DNA of 64,000 bases from Acanthosepion pharaonis (GCA_903632075.3 CAHIKZ030000580.1:1882001-1946000), one strand, 5' to 3'. Counted from the first letter of the stretch, positions 13,301 through 28,300 are shown. The notes: generated by a model not told the origin, from the sequence alone. Made by a program: numbers and translations.

Positions 13301-16300
13301 AGTCATGTCATCCAGAATTCTCAGGTGGACGATGAAGCTTATAGCATTTGATTTCAACATTACGTATAGTAAAAGAAATGCCATTCAACACAGACACATT
13401 GTCAAGATTGAATTTTAATACATGGAATGTTGAAACGAAGGACAGTTGTGAGGACAGAATTTTGCACTGGGTAGAGACAAATGTGTTATCCTTCAGGCAG
13501 CTCAAATTTGAAACCAAGCAGGATCCTATATTAAAAAGTGTACTGAATATAATATGGAATAATGTATGGAGTAATTGCCCTATGGCAGAAAGACCTTTTA
13601 AGGAAGCAAGGCACAGATTAACAATTGAAAGAGGAGTCATATGTCATGGAGATTTTATTGTACCACCGAAATAGTTAAGATGTTATTAAAGCAGTACATG
13701 ACAACATACATGGTAGTGTATTGAACACACAACTAAAGTTGAAACTACAAGCCTGGTGGCCAGGTTATATGTGAAATGTGGAGGATTATATCAGAAAATG
13801 CCCTGTGTGCAAAGATAAAGAGGTTTAGGCAAACCAAGATTCATTCATGGCTAAAAGAGAAGGAGCTATGGATAAGAGTACACATGGATCATGCATACAT
13901 TAAAGATGTAGGCCTATTCCTTATACTGATAGACTCATTCAGTTTGGCCTAAATTGGTTAAAGTTTTGGACAGAAAAGCAAGTATAGTAAAGCAGGTGTT
14001 AAGAGTAATATTTTCAAAGAATGGATTACCTAAGACACTGGTGTTGGATAATGCATCACAGTTTGCTGAAGAAAACTTGTGTACATGGTTAGCGCAAATT
14101 GGATGTAGGTCATACAAAACACCCCCATACAATCCTCAGTCAAATGTAAATGCAGAGGGGTTGGTTCAGATGATGAAAGTGGGATTGAAAGCATTCTCTC
14201 CAGAGAATTGCAATCTAGAAAGTTATCTACCAAGATTGCTTTAATTTACAGGACCATCCCACATGTGGGCAGAAATTAAAGAGAAAGTACAAGTGGTAGT
14301 GCAAAAAGAATTTAATACAGTGATATTAACAAAAAATGGAAAGAGCATGTTAGCCCATGAAGACCAGTTTAGATTGCGAAGAGAGCTGGAAGATATTGAA
14401 ATGGAGGGAGAGCCTGGTGCAAAAGAGAGGGATCAGGATTATCACCAAGTATTGGAGAGTGAGGGAGAGGAGAGAATGGGTGCATCTAGTGATAATGAGG
14501 AACATGAGGAAAGTTCAAATGAAGAAAATCCAGTAAGACCAAGATCCCCCATAAAGAGGAATCTAGGCAATCACCATGAGACAAGCAGTACACCTGGAAT
14601 GGTTTGTAGAAGTAGCAGATCTATGAACATAAAGCCTCTAAGGTTCTGGGAGATGTGGTGACATGCAAATTAGATTGTATATAAGTGGGAAGATTTGTAC
14701 ACTCATGAGTTGAGTTATCTTTCCTCAACTGCACTGCATACTGGTGCGACCTTTAGTGTTTTGCAAAAACTTTCATAAAATATTATTAATGTTCAGCTTT
14801 TCAAATTGAGAAGTGTTATAAGTTAAAAATCCCTAAAGAATTCAATAAAGCAAAGAAAAGAATTTTGATTTTTTAGATTCATTCAAAATTCAATTATACT
14901 AATACTAATCATTAGATAAATTTTAAACTAACATAACTTTGTTAATTTAAAAAGTCATTATATACTAAAATAAATTTTATGCTGTTGCTGATGACCTTCA
15001 GAACTTTAATCTGATTTCAAGAGGCCAGAAATTGATAGCTTTTTAATTTTTTTTTTAAAGATTTTAACTAATTTAACTTCATAATATACAAGAAAAAAAA
15101 AGGGTTATCATTTACAGACAAATTGTGATCGTGTATTATATATATATATATATAAAACCGGATATAAGAGAAACCTGGATATAAGAGATTTTCTCTGGTC
15201 CCAAATTAGAGCCTGTGTTAATGTATATAAAATAGACCAAACCCGGATATAAGAGACTTCTTCTTCGGTCCCGACAACTCTCTTATATCCGGCTTACACT
15301 GCATATATATATATATATAATAAAAATGAACAAACGCCAAACCTTTACATAAATGAATGCCAGAAAATATGCAATATCAAAATTCTGACAAAAATAAATA
15401 AATAAATAACTTACTTTGAAGAGTAAAATTGCCTGTTTGAGAGTGCTGCACCAAAGAATGTTCTCCTCTAATAAAGAGAAAAAGTAAACTTTATATTTAG
15501 TCTTCAGATGGCCTATAATCCTTAAGTAATTTAGTAAATTTAGTTATATAGTTATACAAAGAATTTTGCCATGAATTAGGCCCACCAGACAGAGATATTT
15601 ATATCAACAGACATTGTTTTAAACATTTATAAACATTTACTAGCTGCAGCAAAATGCATGCTATCCTCTATATACTATCACCATTTTATTCATTTCTCTG
15701 CACAACTATTCAACCAAGTGTTTTAATGATAAACACATAACAGACTAATCTCTTATTTGACACTATCATAAGATCTACCAAATCTCAGATTAAATTTTCA
15801 AAACAGAAATCAGCAATTTTGAAATTTAATTGTGAAAATGTTCACTTACCCAATGTTTCAGTGGCAAAAAGAAAATTGCGATTTTTTGTTTTCAAGACAA
15901 ACTTGAATTGATTCTTTTCTGTTTCCTGTAAATATACAAAATTTTGTTCTATTACATTTTACTAAATAAATTACTTTCCAATATAAATTTTGGTAATATA
16001 TATTTATACCTAAAATTTTTTGTATGAAAATATCAATAATTAAAAAAAATTCACTGAATTGAAGTTCCACAAATATTCAAATATTCAGAAAAAAAAAAGA
16101 AAAAAAAAAGAAAACTTAGTTTATTTCTCCTAAAAAATCTTCCAACAATAGCAATTTTTTCAATTTATGTTATTACAATCAACAGATTCTTCTTACAAAT
16201 TAGTTATTACACTTCATGAGATATATTTTTTAGTCCAATAAAATCCAAGCATTACCTTAATGTCTTGGTCAACTTCTCTCATAGAAGACAGAGGGACTAT

Positions 16301-19300
16301 TCGTTTAGACACTTGAGTCTGTAATAAAAACAGAAAATAAATGTAGTTTACTGTGACCAACTGCCAAAAACTTTTCACATTTGTTGTTTTTATTATTATG
16401 ATTATTGATTATGTGATGCTCACTTGCCATGAAGTTGTTTGTTTTCTTGGAATAGCAAACTATTCCTGTTTGTTCAAGAGAAAAAAAAAAAAGCAAACAT
16501 GAAATTAACCCAAACTCCTCAAAAAAAAAAAAAAAAAAATAATAAAAAAAAAAAGCTATTTTCTTAAGTCAGTAATGTTTATTGAATCAATTCTTAGATG
16601 ACATCATTTCAGAACTTTTGTAAACATTAGTTTTACATTCTGTTGGTTATCACTCCCCTGGATATCTTGATATTTAAGATGTTCCGTCATTATTCACTAA
16701 ATGTCTTTTATGTTTCCTTCTTTTTAAATGTCACCTCCCCTGAAGAGAAGAAGGACGATTGGTGAGCCGATCCCGGGGATGGAGAAACACCGGTCTTCAC
16801 CGGCAGGGTATAAATACAGCCAGTCTCGGACTTGGGGAGTTAAGTCAACTTTACATGGCACTGTGAACAGGATTGTTTTACCTACCAAAACGTTGAATCA
16901 GTAATTGCTAATTGTAAAATGGCTTCCAGACAAAACAGTAATGAGCATTACCTGCAACTGGTTCAACAGCTAATAGGCTTACAGAGAGAGAATAATGAAC
17001 TTCGGGCATGCAGAGAAAATACGTCAAACCGGTCCCGCACTAAGAAATCGGACAGACCTATCATTGAACACGGCTGCACAGATGGGAACTGGGCACTGTT
17101 CACCGACTCATGTGATTGTTACAAACACATGTGAAGCCTAACAGACCCGGCAGAAATCTGTAATGAGTTGCGAACGGCTTGCTCGAAAGAAGTAAACAGA
17201 TTGTTGTTCGACCTAGTAGGACCCGAAGCCCTCAAATTGGCCCCAGAGGAACAACTCCTGCAACACATAAGACTCATTGCGGTAAGAGGTCTACACAGAC
17301 ACAGATTCCACAACATGAGACAGCATGAAGGGGAGGGGCCCACACAATTTTTGGCAAAACTACGAGCTCAGGCGAGGTTTTGTAACTTTACTGTTCAGTG
17401 TCTGAACGAAAGTTCCCGACAAGTTGTAAATTATTCAGAGTACATGGTAGCTGGCCTACTCGTCACCGGGCTGGCAAACAAAGAATACCAAAGCAAGCTA
17501 TTAGCCGAAGAAGTAGTTCCACAGGCTGGTTAGTTTGGAAACAACAGACAAGTCGGGTCCACACTTACAAGACAGGCTAAACCACCACTCAATGTTTGGC
17601 TCAGTGAGGTCAGAGTGGAATCAATCCCAGGGTGGAGAGACACCCAGGACCCCTCGAAGCAAGCCGTGCGACAGATGTGGAAGGACATCACACTCCAACG
17701 GGCTGAAAGGAGGGAAGAACTGTCCGGCGAGGGAACTTCGATGCCATAACTGTGGAATTGTTGGGCATATAAAAAAGGTGTGTCGAAAGCCAAAGATGGC
17801 GGCAGCCACAGAGTCAATAAATAATTTGTCAGCATATCAGTCGAGAACACTGAGCAGTAGAGGGAAGGAAAGCCAAGCGTCTCATGGACGAAAACAAGGA
17901 TCAGCAGTAATACCACACTTCGCATGGAGCAGGGGTGAATTTCAAAGAACCCCCCTGATCCACCACCCTCTCTGGAAATTAAGATCTCTCTGATACCAGA
18001 GTCCCATGCCAAATTTGGGCAAACTCTGGACAACAAGACTTGTCATCAGACACACCATATTCAAGCCGTCGCAGACACTGGTGTTCAGACATGCTCAAGT
18101 GGCCCTGAAATACTGGACGTATTAGGATGCACTAGCGATATACTAGTACCAACCAGCCACAGGATACATGGAATCACGGACGACCTATTGCGTATTAAGG
18201 GTGTGATCTTTATGTGTATCATGGTCGGTCGTAAGGAAACCAGGCAAGTCGTCTACATATTTGAAAACATGTTGGGATTTTACTTGTCAGAGTCGGCATT
18301 GAAAGACCTAGAACTAATCCCTCGTGGCTTCCCAAATCGGGTCGAAAACTGATGCATCGATCGCAGATAACGGGATAGCACCATGTGGGTGTCCCTGAAG
18401 AGAGACGGTCCCGAGTAAACCTGCGAGGGTCCCGTTTGCCCCTATTGCAAGTAATCAGGAACGCCTAGAACAATGGTTACGGGAGCACTTCAAATCTAGT
18501 GCGTTCAACACTTGTACCCATCAACCATTACAAGTGATAACAGGGAGGCCACTGGACATAACGTTTGCCTGGGGAGCGAAACCACACACCCATTCCAGTC
18601 CCCCATCATTGGAAAAAGAAGGTGAAAGAGGACTTGGATATGGACGTTACACTGAGCATCATCGAACCGGTGCCGGCAGGCATGCCTACAGTTTGGTGTT
18701 CTAGGATGGTGGTCACAACAAAGAAGGATGAGTCACCTAGAAGGACGGTGGACTTGCAGAAATTGAACGCCACAATGATGAGGGAAACCCATCACACTGT
18801 CCCCGTTTAACCAGTCTCCATAGTGCCCGCTCGGACCAAGAAGACAGTACTAGATGCATGGAATGGGTACCACAGTTTACCGCTCTCCCCAAAGGCCTGA
18901 GATGCAACTACCTTCATAACAGAATGGGGACGTTATCGGTACCTTAGAGCACCCCAAGGTTTCCACGCATCAGGGGATGGATATACCCGCCAGTTTGATG
19001 ACATTACAGTAGACATGCCTCGAAAGACTCGTTGCATCGACGACACTTCTCTGGGATGAAACCATGGAATCAGCTTTCTGGCACACAGTGGACTATATCA
19101 CCCATTGCGGCAGAAATGGAATGGTCTTCAATCCTGAGAAATTCCAATTTGCAGGCGACAAAGTCAAATTTGCCGGCTTTTTAATAATGGTTGACGGTGT
19201 TAAACCAACCAAAAAAATGACTGAGGCCATTCTCAACTTCCTGACCCCAACGAATATCACAGGTGTCAGATCCTGGTTTGGACGCATTTTCACAAGCCGA

Positions 19301-22300
19301 GGTCATGGCCCCCTTTCAAGAATTATTACACAAATGACCACATATTCTATTGGGAGGATACTTTAAACAATCTTTTCGAGGAGTCAAAGAGAAACATTGT
19401 TTGGAAGATTGAGGAGGGGGTAAAAACATTCGAGATGAACAGAGTGACATGCCTCTCGACATTATAGTAAAACTGGCACTTTCTCTTTCAGAGACACTGC
19501 CAATGCCCAACAGAGGAGGGACCAAACTGCGGTAGGGACCACTGGGATGCCCAGATTTACTGGTTACAGTGGACCACCAACCACTAGTGAAAATATTCTC
19601 AGATCAGGTCCTTGAAAACAAAAAAAAAAATCCTTGTTTGTTTACGTTCAAAGAACAGTTGTTAATGTACAGGTTTCGAATTAAACACGTTCCGGAGAAA
19701 ATTAACGCCACACCTGACTGCACCTCCAGATACCCGACACCACCAGGACACTGCAGATCAAAGACAATCGACACAATCCAGCAGATCGAGGGGGCCATGC
19801 AAGCATCGATCATAGCCGCGTACACGCATGATCCAAAACTACGTGCGATAACCTGGGATAGAATTGTGGTGGCCAAGGAATTGAGAGAGAGGGCAATGGC
19901 GAAGAGGCACGTGTTAAATCAAGAACAATACAACATGCACTGCCAACCACTCTAAGAGCTTCAGGTTGGCAAATCGATGCGAGTGCAAAATCAAGAGGGA
20001 CCATATCCACAATGGTGAACAAAAACGGAGAATTGTTGAAACTATGGGCAACAGGCAATACCGGATACGGTTAGACGGAAGCGGCAGAATTACACTACGT
20101 AATCGTCATTTCCTCTGGAAGATCTTGCCAGATGCGGATACGCCAGACTATTCACCCGATCACCCACATTCTCAACCACCTCCCCAAAGGCCAAAGCCAG
20201 AGAACAGCGAATCTCCGTACAACATACCTGAAATGATGAAAGTAGAAGTGACAGACGATGACGTAGTGATGGCAGACGACGCAGAGATGGAGGTGGAAGA
20301 GAACCAACAGCCAATCAGCTATACACCAGCGAGTCCAACCCCACGACACAGCATGAGGGTAACACGGCCACCAAGACCACTATCCCCACAAATGCGGGGA
20401 CCGACTCACGACTACTTGACAGTTGACCACAAAACATAGGTATTGTGGTCATAGGAGGGGGGGGGCATGTAGAGAAGAAGAACAATTGGTGAGCTGGTCC
20501 CGGGGATAGAGAAACACTGGTCTTCACCGGCAGGGTATAAATATGACCAGTCTTGGACTCAGGGGAGTTAAGTCAACTTTACATCCCCTTAGGACAAAGG
20601 GGACCATGACTCCTTTTTATTATTATCTGTCAATTGCCATAGCTTTTTTGGAAAGATAGTAGAGTGGTTTCCCATTGCTTTCACAGCTTGGAATTCAGAG
20701 TTTTTCTTCACATATCCTGAATATTGTTTATTATGGCTGGTGGTCAGCCAAGGCCAACTCTGCTATTTGACCCTTAGCTTGTTTGGGGATTGGGAAGAAG
20801 ATAGGAATTCATTTTGTTTCAGGAAAAGAAAAGCATTTTTGCTAAAGTGAACATAAGAGATTAGCCTAGAATTTGAACTTAGCTCAACAATATCTACTAA
20901 ACTACCTGCACATCAAATAAGTGACAAAAATCATAACACCTATCAATTAGCCATTTAATTTAATCTCTTTCAACTGCACTTCACTTCCAAAGAACATTAT
21001 TTCTCAAGATTAGAACACTACATATACATATATGTATGTATATATATATTATATATTGTGTGTATTTCAGCAGCATTTTTCATTGATGCATGTTTCGTTA
21101 AATAAAATAGACAAGTTTTGTCTATTTTAAGTAAATTCCTTTCATATTGTCTGATAAGCTTAATAACATTATCATTGCAAGATGAAAGAAAATCGCCATA
21201 TTGATACATGTTTTTTAATCCTATCTAAGCTTTCGATTTACATAAGCCATTATCAAAGATGACAATTACATTTCAATATATTAAACAATACATGGACAAA
21301 ACAATAATGAGAGTCTGCTCCTGCTGCATGAAAGATTTCCAAGCAACGACAAACTCGTGTATATAAGACGTGGAAACGAAAATCACACCGCAGCTCATGA
21401 CGTCACATATGACCATGCGAGAGTGAAAATGAAAAGTATTAAGTATAGGAAGCCGTTGGTATAAACCAATGCCTTCTGTTATCAATTATAGGCATTTAAG
21501 AATATTTCATAGTTTATTTTGTTCAGGTTAGATTTCAACTGTTTTATGTATATAGCTTCAAGAATTTTTAGTTTTTGTTTATTGTTTTCATGTTTAAGTA
21601 TAGTTGTGTTTTCAACAAGGATTTTCCGAATTCTGTATGCAGTCAGGCATGTTGTTTTAAATGCCTAAAAATGTTATCATTCAAATGTAGTTCAAACTAC
21701 CACTCATAATTAGTTCAAACTACCACTCATATCATCCAAAGACACTACAAAAATATTTCAAAACCACAAAGATTTAAGCTTTGTGAAAGTAAAAGTTCCA
21801 GTACATATGCTAATTTCTTCCAGAAGTTAATCTTTTGATTTCATAAGAGCCTATTATTGTTGCATGTCTGAGAAAATTTCAAGAGACTCGATAGAGTATT
21901 ACCCAAAGAAAAAAAAAACACTATGAAGTACACTTCATATTTCATTAGTACTAATTCAGAACACTAATTACTACTCATCTCCACAGTCAATATGCTCACA
22001 GTATTTTTTTTTAATTACCAAATGCAACATGTCCCTGAAAGCTAATATAAATATAAAGAATTCATTAATAGCATCTAGGCAAATGAGAACAGATTGAAGA
22101 TGGTTTAATATATTAGGGCTATTTATTAATTAAAAATTTCAAATATTTAATTTTAAAAAATAAATTACATACAAAGAGGACTAATTTAAAGCTCAGGACA
22201 ACAAATATCCAGCCTTATTTTTAAAAAAAAAAAAAAAAAAAAAAAAAGAAACAAACAGGGAAAAAGACAGAAAAAAATAAATAAAAATAAAGGAAATTAT

Positions 22301-25300
22301 GAATTTAATGAAAAGAAAAAAGTTTTTCATGGTTTCAATTTTAATGAGAGTATTTTCTGCTCATTAGACATTCATCCATCAGAAAGCCATCAATTTATGA
22401 AGGTGAGAAAAATACATTGAGTAGTAGATACAGTGGGGTTGAATAAGTGATCGTACACATGAAAATATTTCATATTTTTATTTGTAACATTAAATTAACA
22501 AAACGGGAATATATTTACTGTATCAGATTGCATACTAAAAATGCATTCCATGGTTAAGAAAATATAGCAATATTTAAATTTTTAAGGGTTTAAAAAATGA
22601 TCATACACCAGAACAAAAACATGTTTTCTCCATTTAATATTTTGTAGCAAAGCCTTTATTAGTTCAACAGCAACCTTCCTGTAGTCTTTAATTAACAATT
22701 CGCATATATTATAGGTATTTTGTTCCATTCTTCCTGAGCAATTGCCTTCAGGTTTTTGAAGTTTGTTGGACCTCTATCATGGATCTTATTTTTCAAAAAC
22801 CACCATAAATTCTCTATTGGATTCAAATCCGGTGACTGACTGGGCCATTGTAAGATGTCAACATTGTTATTAGCTAGCCAATTCTTCGCACTCTTAGTAG
22901 TATGCTTGGGATCATTGTTCTGCTGGAAGATCCAATCAGGAGGAAGCCCAAGATTCTCTACAGAAAGCAATAAATTTTCACTTAGGATTTGTTGATATTT
23001 TTCTACATTCATTCTACTGTCTATAACTGCTAGTTTGCAAACACCTCGCATTGAAAAGCAGCCCCAAACCATGATACTACCCCCACCAAATTTGACAGCT
23101 GGTATGGTGTTCTTGGGTGTGTATGCTTCGCCATCGTTCCTCCATACATGATTCAGGGAATTGTGACCGAACAACTCGATTTTACTCTCATTTGTCCAAA
23201 CTCTTTCCCAATAAGAATTTTTCTTATCTTTATGCTCTGTTACAAATTTCAACCTGGCATCTCTATGCCGTTTCTTGGGGAGCAAGACTTTATACCGTCT
23301 CTGCATAGTTTATTGCTAATCGTTTGCTTAGTTACATTAACTCCTGACAAACTCAGATCATTCTGAAGGTCTTGTCTGATGGCCATTGTGTTATTTTGGA
23401 CCTGTCACATCAACTTTCTTTGTAATCTGGGAGCACTGGGTCTGCCTTTGTTCTCAACAGTATTACGTCTTAAATCTTGCAATAAATGAACCAATTGTTG
23501 AAAAAGGTATGTTCGTGTCACTGGAGATGTTTCTGTAACTTTTTCCATTGTTCTATAGCTTAATAGTTAGCTCTTTTTGAGCACAAGTCATTTCCTTACA
23601 TCTAGCCATTATTAGAACCGTTATCAATGACTGCAGAATGATCCAATTTTGAACTGAATGTTGCAATAGAGTTACTGAGAATAATCAAGAACAGTTTAGA
23701 ATCTTCTACTTTGAAGTACAACCAAAATCTACCATATTATAATGCAAAAATTGATACTGTACAAACCCTTTTCTACTATTCAAAATATAAAAATTTGCAT
23801 AACTATCACTTATCGATAAATTTCTAATTTTAAATTGCAGATTCTGATTCTATGCCCCAAAATACATATATAACATTGTTATTCAAGGTTTTCATTTGCA
23901 ATAAGTGAGAATAACAAGCATTTGTTTGCTGTACAATCACTTATTCAACCCCACTGTATATAATTAAATTCAATTTTTACTTAGATTTTTAAAATACTTA
24001 TGAAAATAAGAATATATTGAGAGTAAATAAACAAACAAATGAAACCCTATTTTAAAGAACAAATCTAAAGGGAAAAAAAAAAAAAGTGTCTCACCTTTTC
24101 ATTTGAATAATAACGAAGATCTCTTCCATTGAATATAACCCATCGTTTTCTCCAACCTTTATTTCCTTGAACACTTAAAAACACAGAAAATAAACAAAAA
24201 AGAATAAACAATATTCAGGCCAATTTCCTAGCTTTTGTAAATTTTAATGTAACTAGATCAGTTTTGTTATCAATGATTTTAACACATTACCAATTTCATA
24301 CTATTTACATCGCTCTGACTTCTTCAGGTGGTTAGAATGTCAAACTGAACCCTTTAATTCGCTCATAGTTCTAGTTCCACACACCATGTCTAATGGATGT
24401 CAGTTATCAGTTATTTCCTGTTAATTCCCCTCTCCAAGTTCTCCACTGCCTTAACCAGGTATCCAACTAACACTCTTTGGGTCCTGTCACTAGATCTAAC
24501 AATTATCCACTGTGCCATGTGTCCTTGAGAACATCTGCGTATGAATTTCTGGGTATTATAAAACTAATGTCCTCAGCAATCATTTTTTACCAGAGCTCAT
24601 ATTGCAATTTTTGGTGTTATTGCTTTTCTCTGGCACTCCTTATTACTGGTTCCCATATTGCATTCATTTCTATGCTTGGTCAGCTCAGGAGATTTTTGTG
24701 GCCTAGCATGTGCGCTGATTCCTTAAGTTTACGAATTTTCCAATGATGTTCCATGTCTACGATTTCAACCTGATCCCACAGAGGGTGGTGATTTCCCTTT
24801 TCTCTCCATATGTGGTCAGCCATGCCTGATTTTTCCACTTCCCCTTGTGTTACAGCTTTTTGGTGTTCTTGAAGCCTTACCTTAAGGGGGTGGCCAGTTT
24901 CTCCTTTATATTCCTTTCCGCAGCTGCACGGGATAGCATACACACAGTCTTTAGTCATGCTCTCCTCTATGGGGGGGGGGTCTTACTTGGGAGAGATATC
25001 TGCGAAGTGTCATCAAGCTTTTAAAAGACGTCCTGATGTTATATGGACCGCAGATCCTTTGTATTTTCTCTGATAACCCCTTCACATAAGGCTGGCAGAC
25101 TTTTCTGAGTGTTATTATCCTCCTCCTCTTGTACCCGCCTATCCCAGTTTTTGGGGGCTGCTGTCATGTACCCAGGGTAGTTGTTACGTTGTAGGGTACT
25201 ACTTATACTGACCAATTCTTTATCTAACGTCTCTGGATCGCCACTTATGACTTTTGCTTGGTGTTGTAAGCAATGGACGATCCCTTTCTTTACGCTGTAT

Positions 25301-28300
25301 TATTATCTATTGGAATACTGGTCTGTTCTCCTAGAGATGAGTCAGAGACCAATCTGTCTGACTATTGAGAGTGCCTCCTCCGTGGGCACCTTGGTGAACA
25401 AATTCACCACATCCAAGCTCACCATCTGGTTGGATAGGATGGGGGCATCTTTGATTATTTCCACAAAGTGGGCAGAGTTTCAGACATATGAAGGTGACTT
25501 TCCAATCAATGGGTCAATTATATCTACAAGGAAGTGACTCAGAGGGTGGCACACCGAGCCTTGGCAACTAACAACTGGCCTGAGCGGAATACCATCTTTG
25601 TGGATCTTAGAGACAGTATATGTGAGGTAGCTTGGTGTAACACTGCAACAACTGCTTATACATCATAGGTGCGAAGTGATCCTTGTTCTCGATTAGTCAG
25701 CTGGTAGTATGATTATGCTTTCAATTCCTCCGTAGGGACCCGATTGCCAGCCTCTCCAGTTTCGTGATGTTTTACTTGGGCAGCTTGGCTTTCTCCAGGG
25801 CCCATCTCAGTTCATCTGCCTGTGCCTGAGGGAAGTTAAAGCCCACCTCCTCAATTCTGGCAATGATGTCCAAGTATGGCACTCACCTGATGATTGTAGC
25901 AAAGTTGAGACCCTTATTTAATACCGACTCTTCAGAGGCACTCAGCTGATATTGGCTTATGTTGATTACTGCTTTCACAAGTGGGTGATGGACCTTGTGC
26001 GTCACCTTCTGATCTTTCAGCCTACCCCAGCAAGCAAAAATAAAGTTCGACATTCCAACCACCTGAAGAAAGCCAGAGTACAACAGCTAAAACGTTGTGA
26101 TAAATATGACAACAAAGATAAGTATGATAGTTCGAGCAATGTAAATAGTGTACATAATACCTCATCTCAGAAATATAGACAGATACCAATTTCATATTCT
26201 AAATGAAGTATATTACACTGATGGCAACTAATAACCAACAGTCGATTAGAGATACATATACAAATATGTAAGCACTTTATCTTATATATGGGGATTACTA
26301 TATAAAAAATACATTGTAGGTTCACTAGGTACACAAGAAGGACTCTTACAAAGTGTGGAATTGAACAGAAAGAATTTGATTTCCAATAAATTTATGTGAA
26401 AAGAGAAGGGTGTAATGAATGACTTGCTCAAACTATTCTTTTGAGCACCTAATGAAAAATCAAATTAGGTTCATGTGAAAGTAGTCCTTACACAGTCAAA
26501 GTTAAAAATTGTCCTTATAAAGGGATACAGAGAAACTTCACACGTAGCTGTTAATGTTCTGATCAGACTTCAAGCATGAATTGGTGAATGAACAATTATA
26601 GTAGCAGTGAAGAGTATTTGAAGGTTTTTGCCATTTTTTAGTTTTGACATTTTATCTCAAGTTTGGGAGGACGTCATGTTGGAGTTGAAAGCGCTTCTCA
26701 CTTTCAGCTGAAAATGTTAATTTATGTGCTTGCCAAATGTCTTGACTATCCACTGATGAGCTGTCAATGAATAGTGATTTTCACTGGCCAGGCAACCTTC
26801 TTTATATTTAGTCTGGCACACTCACAAAAAAAAAAAAGAGTATATTTTCAAATAATAATGGGTTTCAAATTTCATTCTTGAAAATTGGTGGAAAATAATC
26901 CAAAAGAAGTGTTCTCCTTCTCAATAATTCTCCCTAACCCACAGAACATTTGATTTTTATTACCCTGAGCCAAACAGCATCACCACAATCAAGAAAAAGA
27001 TACCAACTGAAGAAATCATTGGTTAATAATGACTTCACTCTTAGGTAATTGTAAGGAGTGTAGTGTTGTATTTTTTTCACAAATTATTTTATTTATGAAA
27101 AGGTTTCATGATTTTTTTAATATTACAAAAGTGTCTTGTTAAAGTATTATTTCAATTATCAGACTTACCCTCCTTGTTTGTGTAAATACCCACTCTTTTC
27201 CAATGTTCGAGGCTATAAAAAAAAAAAAAAAAAAAATTTTGAATTTCAGACATCAAGCAGCACTGAATCTTGAATGTCACATTTATCCACATTATTTTTA
27301 TACTCAAGCAGCAAGATAAAATACAGCTGAATGTGAAATATTGACAATTCCTTTCATTTTAACTCATCAATTAATCTCAATAAATCCCTTTTTAACTTTT
27401 ATCAATTCAAGACATTCAAACAACAATAAAAATGACACCTTCCAAAGAGACTAATAGACAGAAATCTGCAGACTTTAGAACACTGGTACTTCACTTCTAT
27501 ATTAATGTTCAGTAGTAACAACTGCCAGTTTAAATAACATCTCTCTATGCCAACAAGCAAAAGTAGGTACCTCCACTTTTTCACGGGAAAACAGCATAGC
27601 ATAATGAAAAAGGCTACAAACTAATATAGTATTATCATCAAAATGCTTACTAAGAAGAAAGACCAAAGTTTTTTTTAATTATTTTTTAATCCTTTCTAAA
27701 ACATTTGAAATTTTAGTTAAAATCTTGTTTTGTTTACGTCATCACGGTGGCATAATAACATTGACGTTTTTGTGCTTTTTTCCGTTGAAAACACATCGAT
27801 TTGGAAATTCTTGTAAAAATCAAATAATTGTCTGATTTTAATGAAATTTTAGGACTTATTCACAAATGAATGAAATTTTTTTAATTTTTTACATATACCC
27901 CCCCCCCACACACACACACTTAATTTCACAAAACACCTTTCTATTCCTGAATTTTTGTTTTATTCATTATAAGTAGGACTACTTGGAGAATCTAAATCAC
28001 CTAATCTTTTTCAAACTTGCACTATTCTAACTGGAAATCTGCTCTGAATTGAAAAATAAAAAATGCAATAAAACTATGACATTATTTAATTAGAAAAGCT
28101 TTTAATTGCTTTTGTAAATAAGTTATAGTAAGGACATTTTTATCTGAAGAAATACAATTTTTCTGATGAATAATGAATTTTTACAAGAATTTTTTCATTT
28201 TATTTTTAATTTTAATAAGTTATAATAGTTTAAAATTGTGTAAAATTCTGTATTAGGCTATTTCCTGGAAGTGATCTAGTAATTAAGTGGAAACAAATTT

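Larger units (their letters stand above)
7775..14757 (+). mobile_element. Ty3/gypsy element A, split by a LINE in its 5' LTR
   Basis: Two copies of a short LTR (about 105 bp) begin TGTGGTGA at 7775 and 14654 and share GCAAATTAGATTGTATA-type sequence. The 5' copy stops at about 7849 and resumes at about 11444 after an inserted LINE. The internal part (11490-14653) has gag, zinc knuckle, RT, RNase H remnant and integrase in Ty3/gypsy order, all with stops and frameshifts. I found no envelope gene. The zinc-knuckle wording and RT resemble K02A2.6-like elements. It lies in the intron between exons 8 and 9, opposite in strand to the host gene. Confidence 0.8.
16741..20583 (+). mobile_element. Ty3/gypsy element B, complete ends, integrase core missing
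   Basis: LTRs at 16741-16855 and 20468-20583 begin TG and end ACA, and TCCCC flanks both sides (16736-16740 and 20584-20588). A likely primer-binding site follows the 5' LTR, and a G-rich polypurine tract precedes the 3' LTR. Internal order is gag with zinc knuckles, a DTG protease, RT with an I-D-D box, RNase H, and then directly the integrase C-terminal tail. The catalytic integrase core is absent. The LTRs differ at roughly a dozen of 115 positions by eye, mostly transitions, so the insertion is old. It lies between exons 5 and 6 of the host gene, on the opposite strand. Confidence 0.88.

Noticed and set aside
17530..18036. 168-codon open frame on the minus strand inside element B
   Set aside because: It is the shadow of the gag and zinc-knuckle coding on the plus strand.
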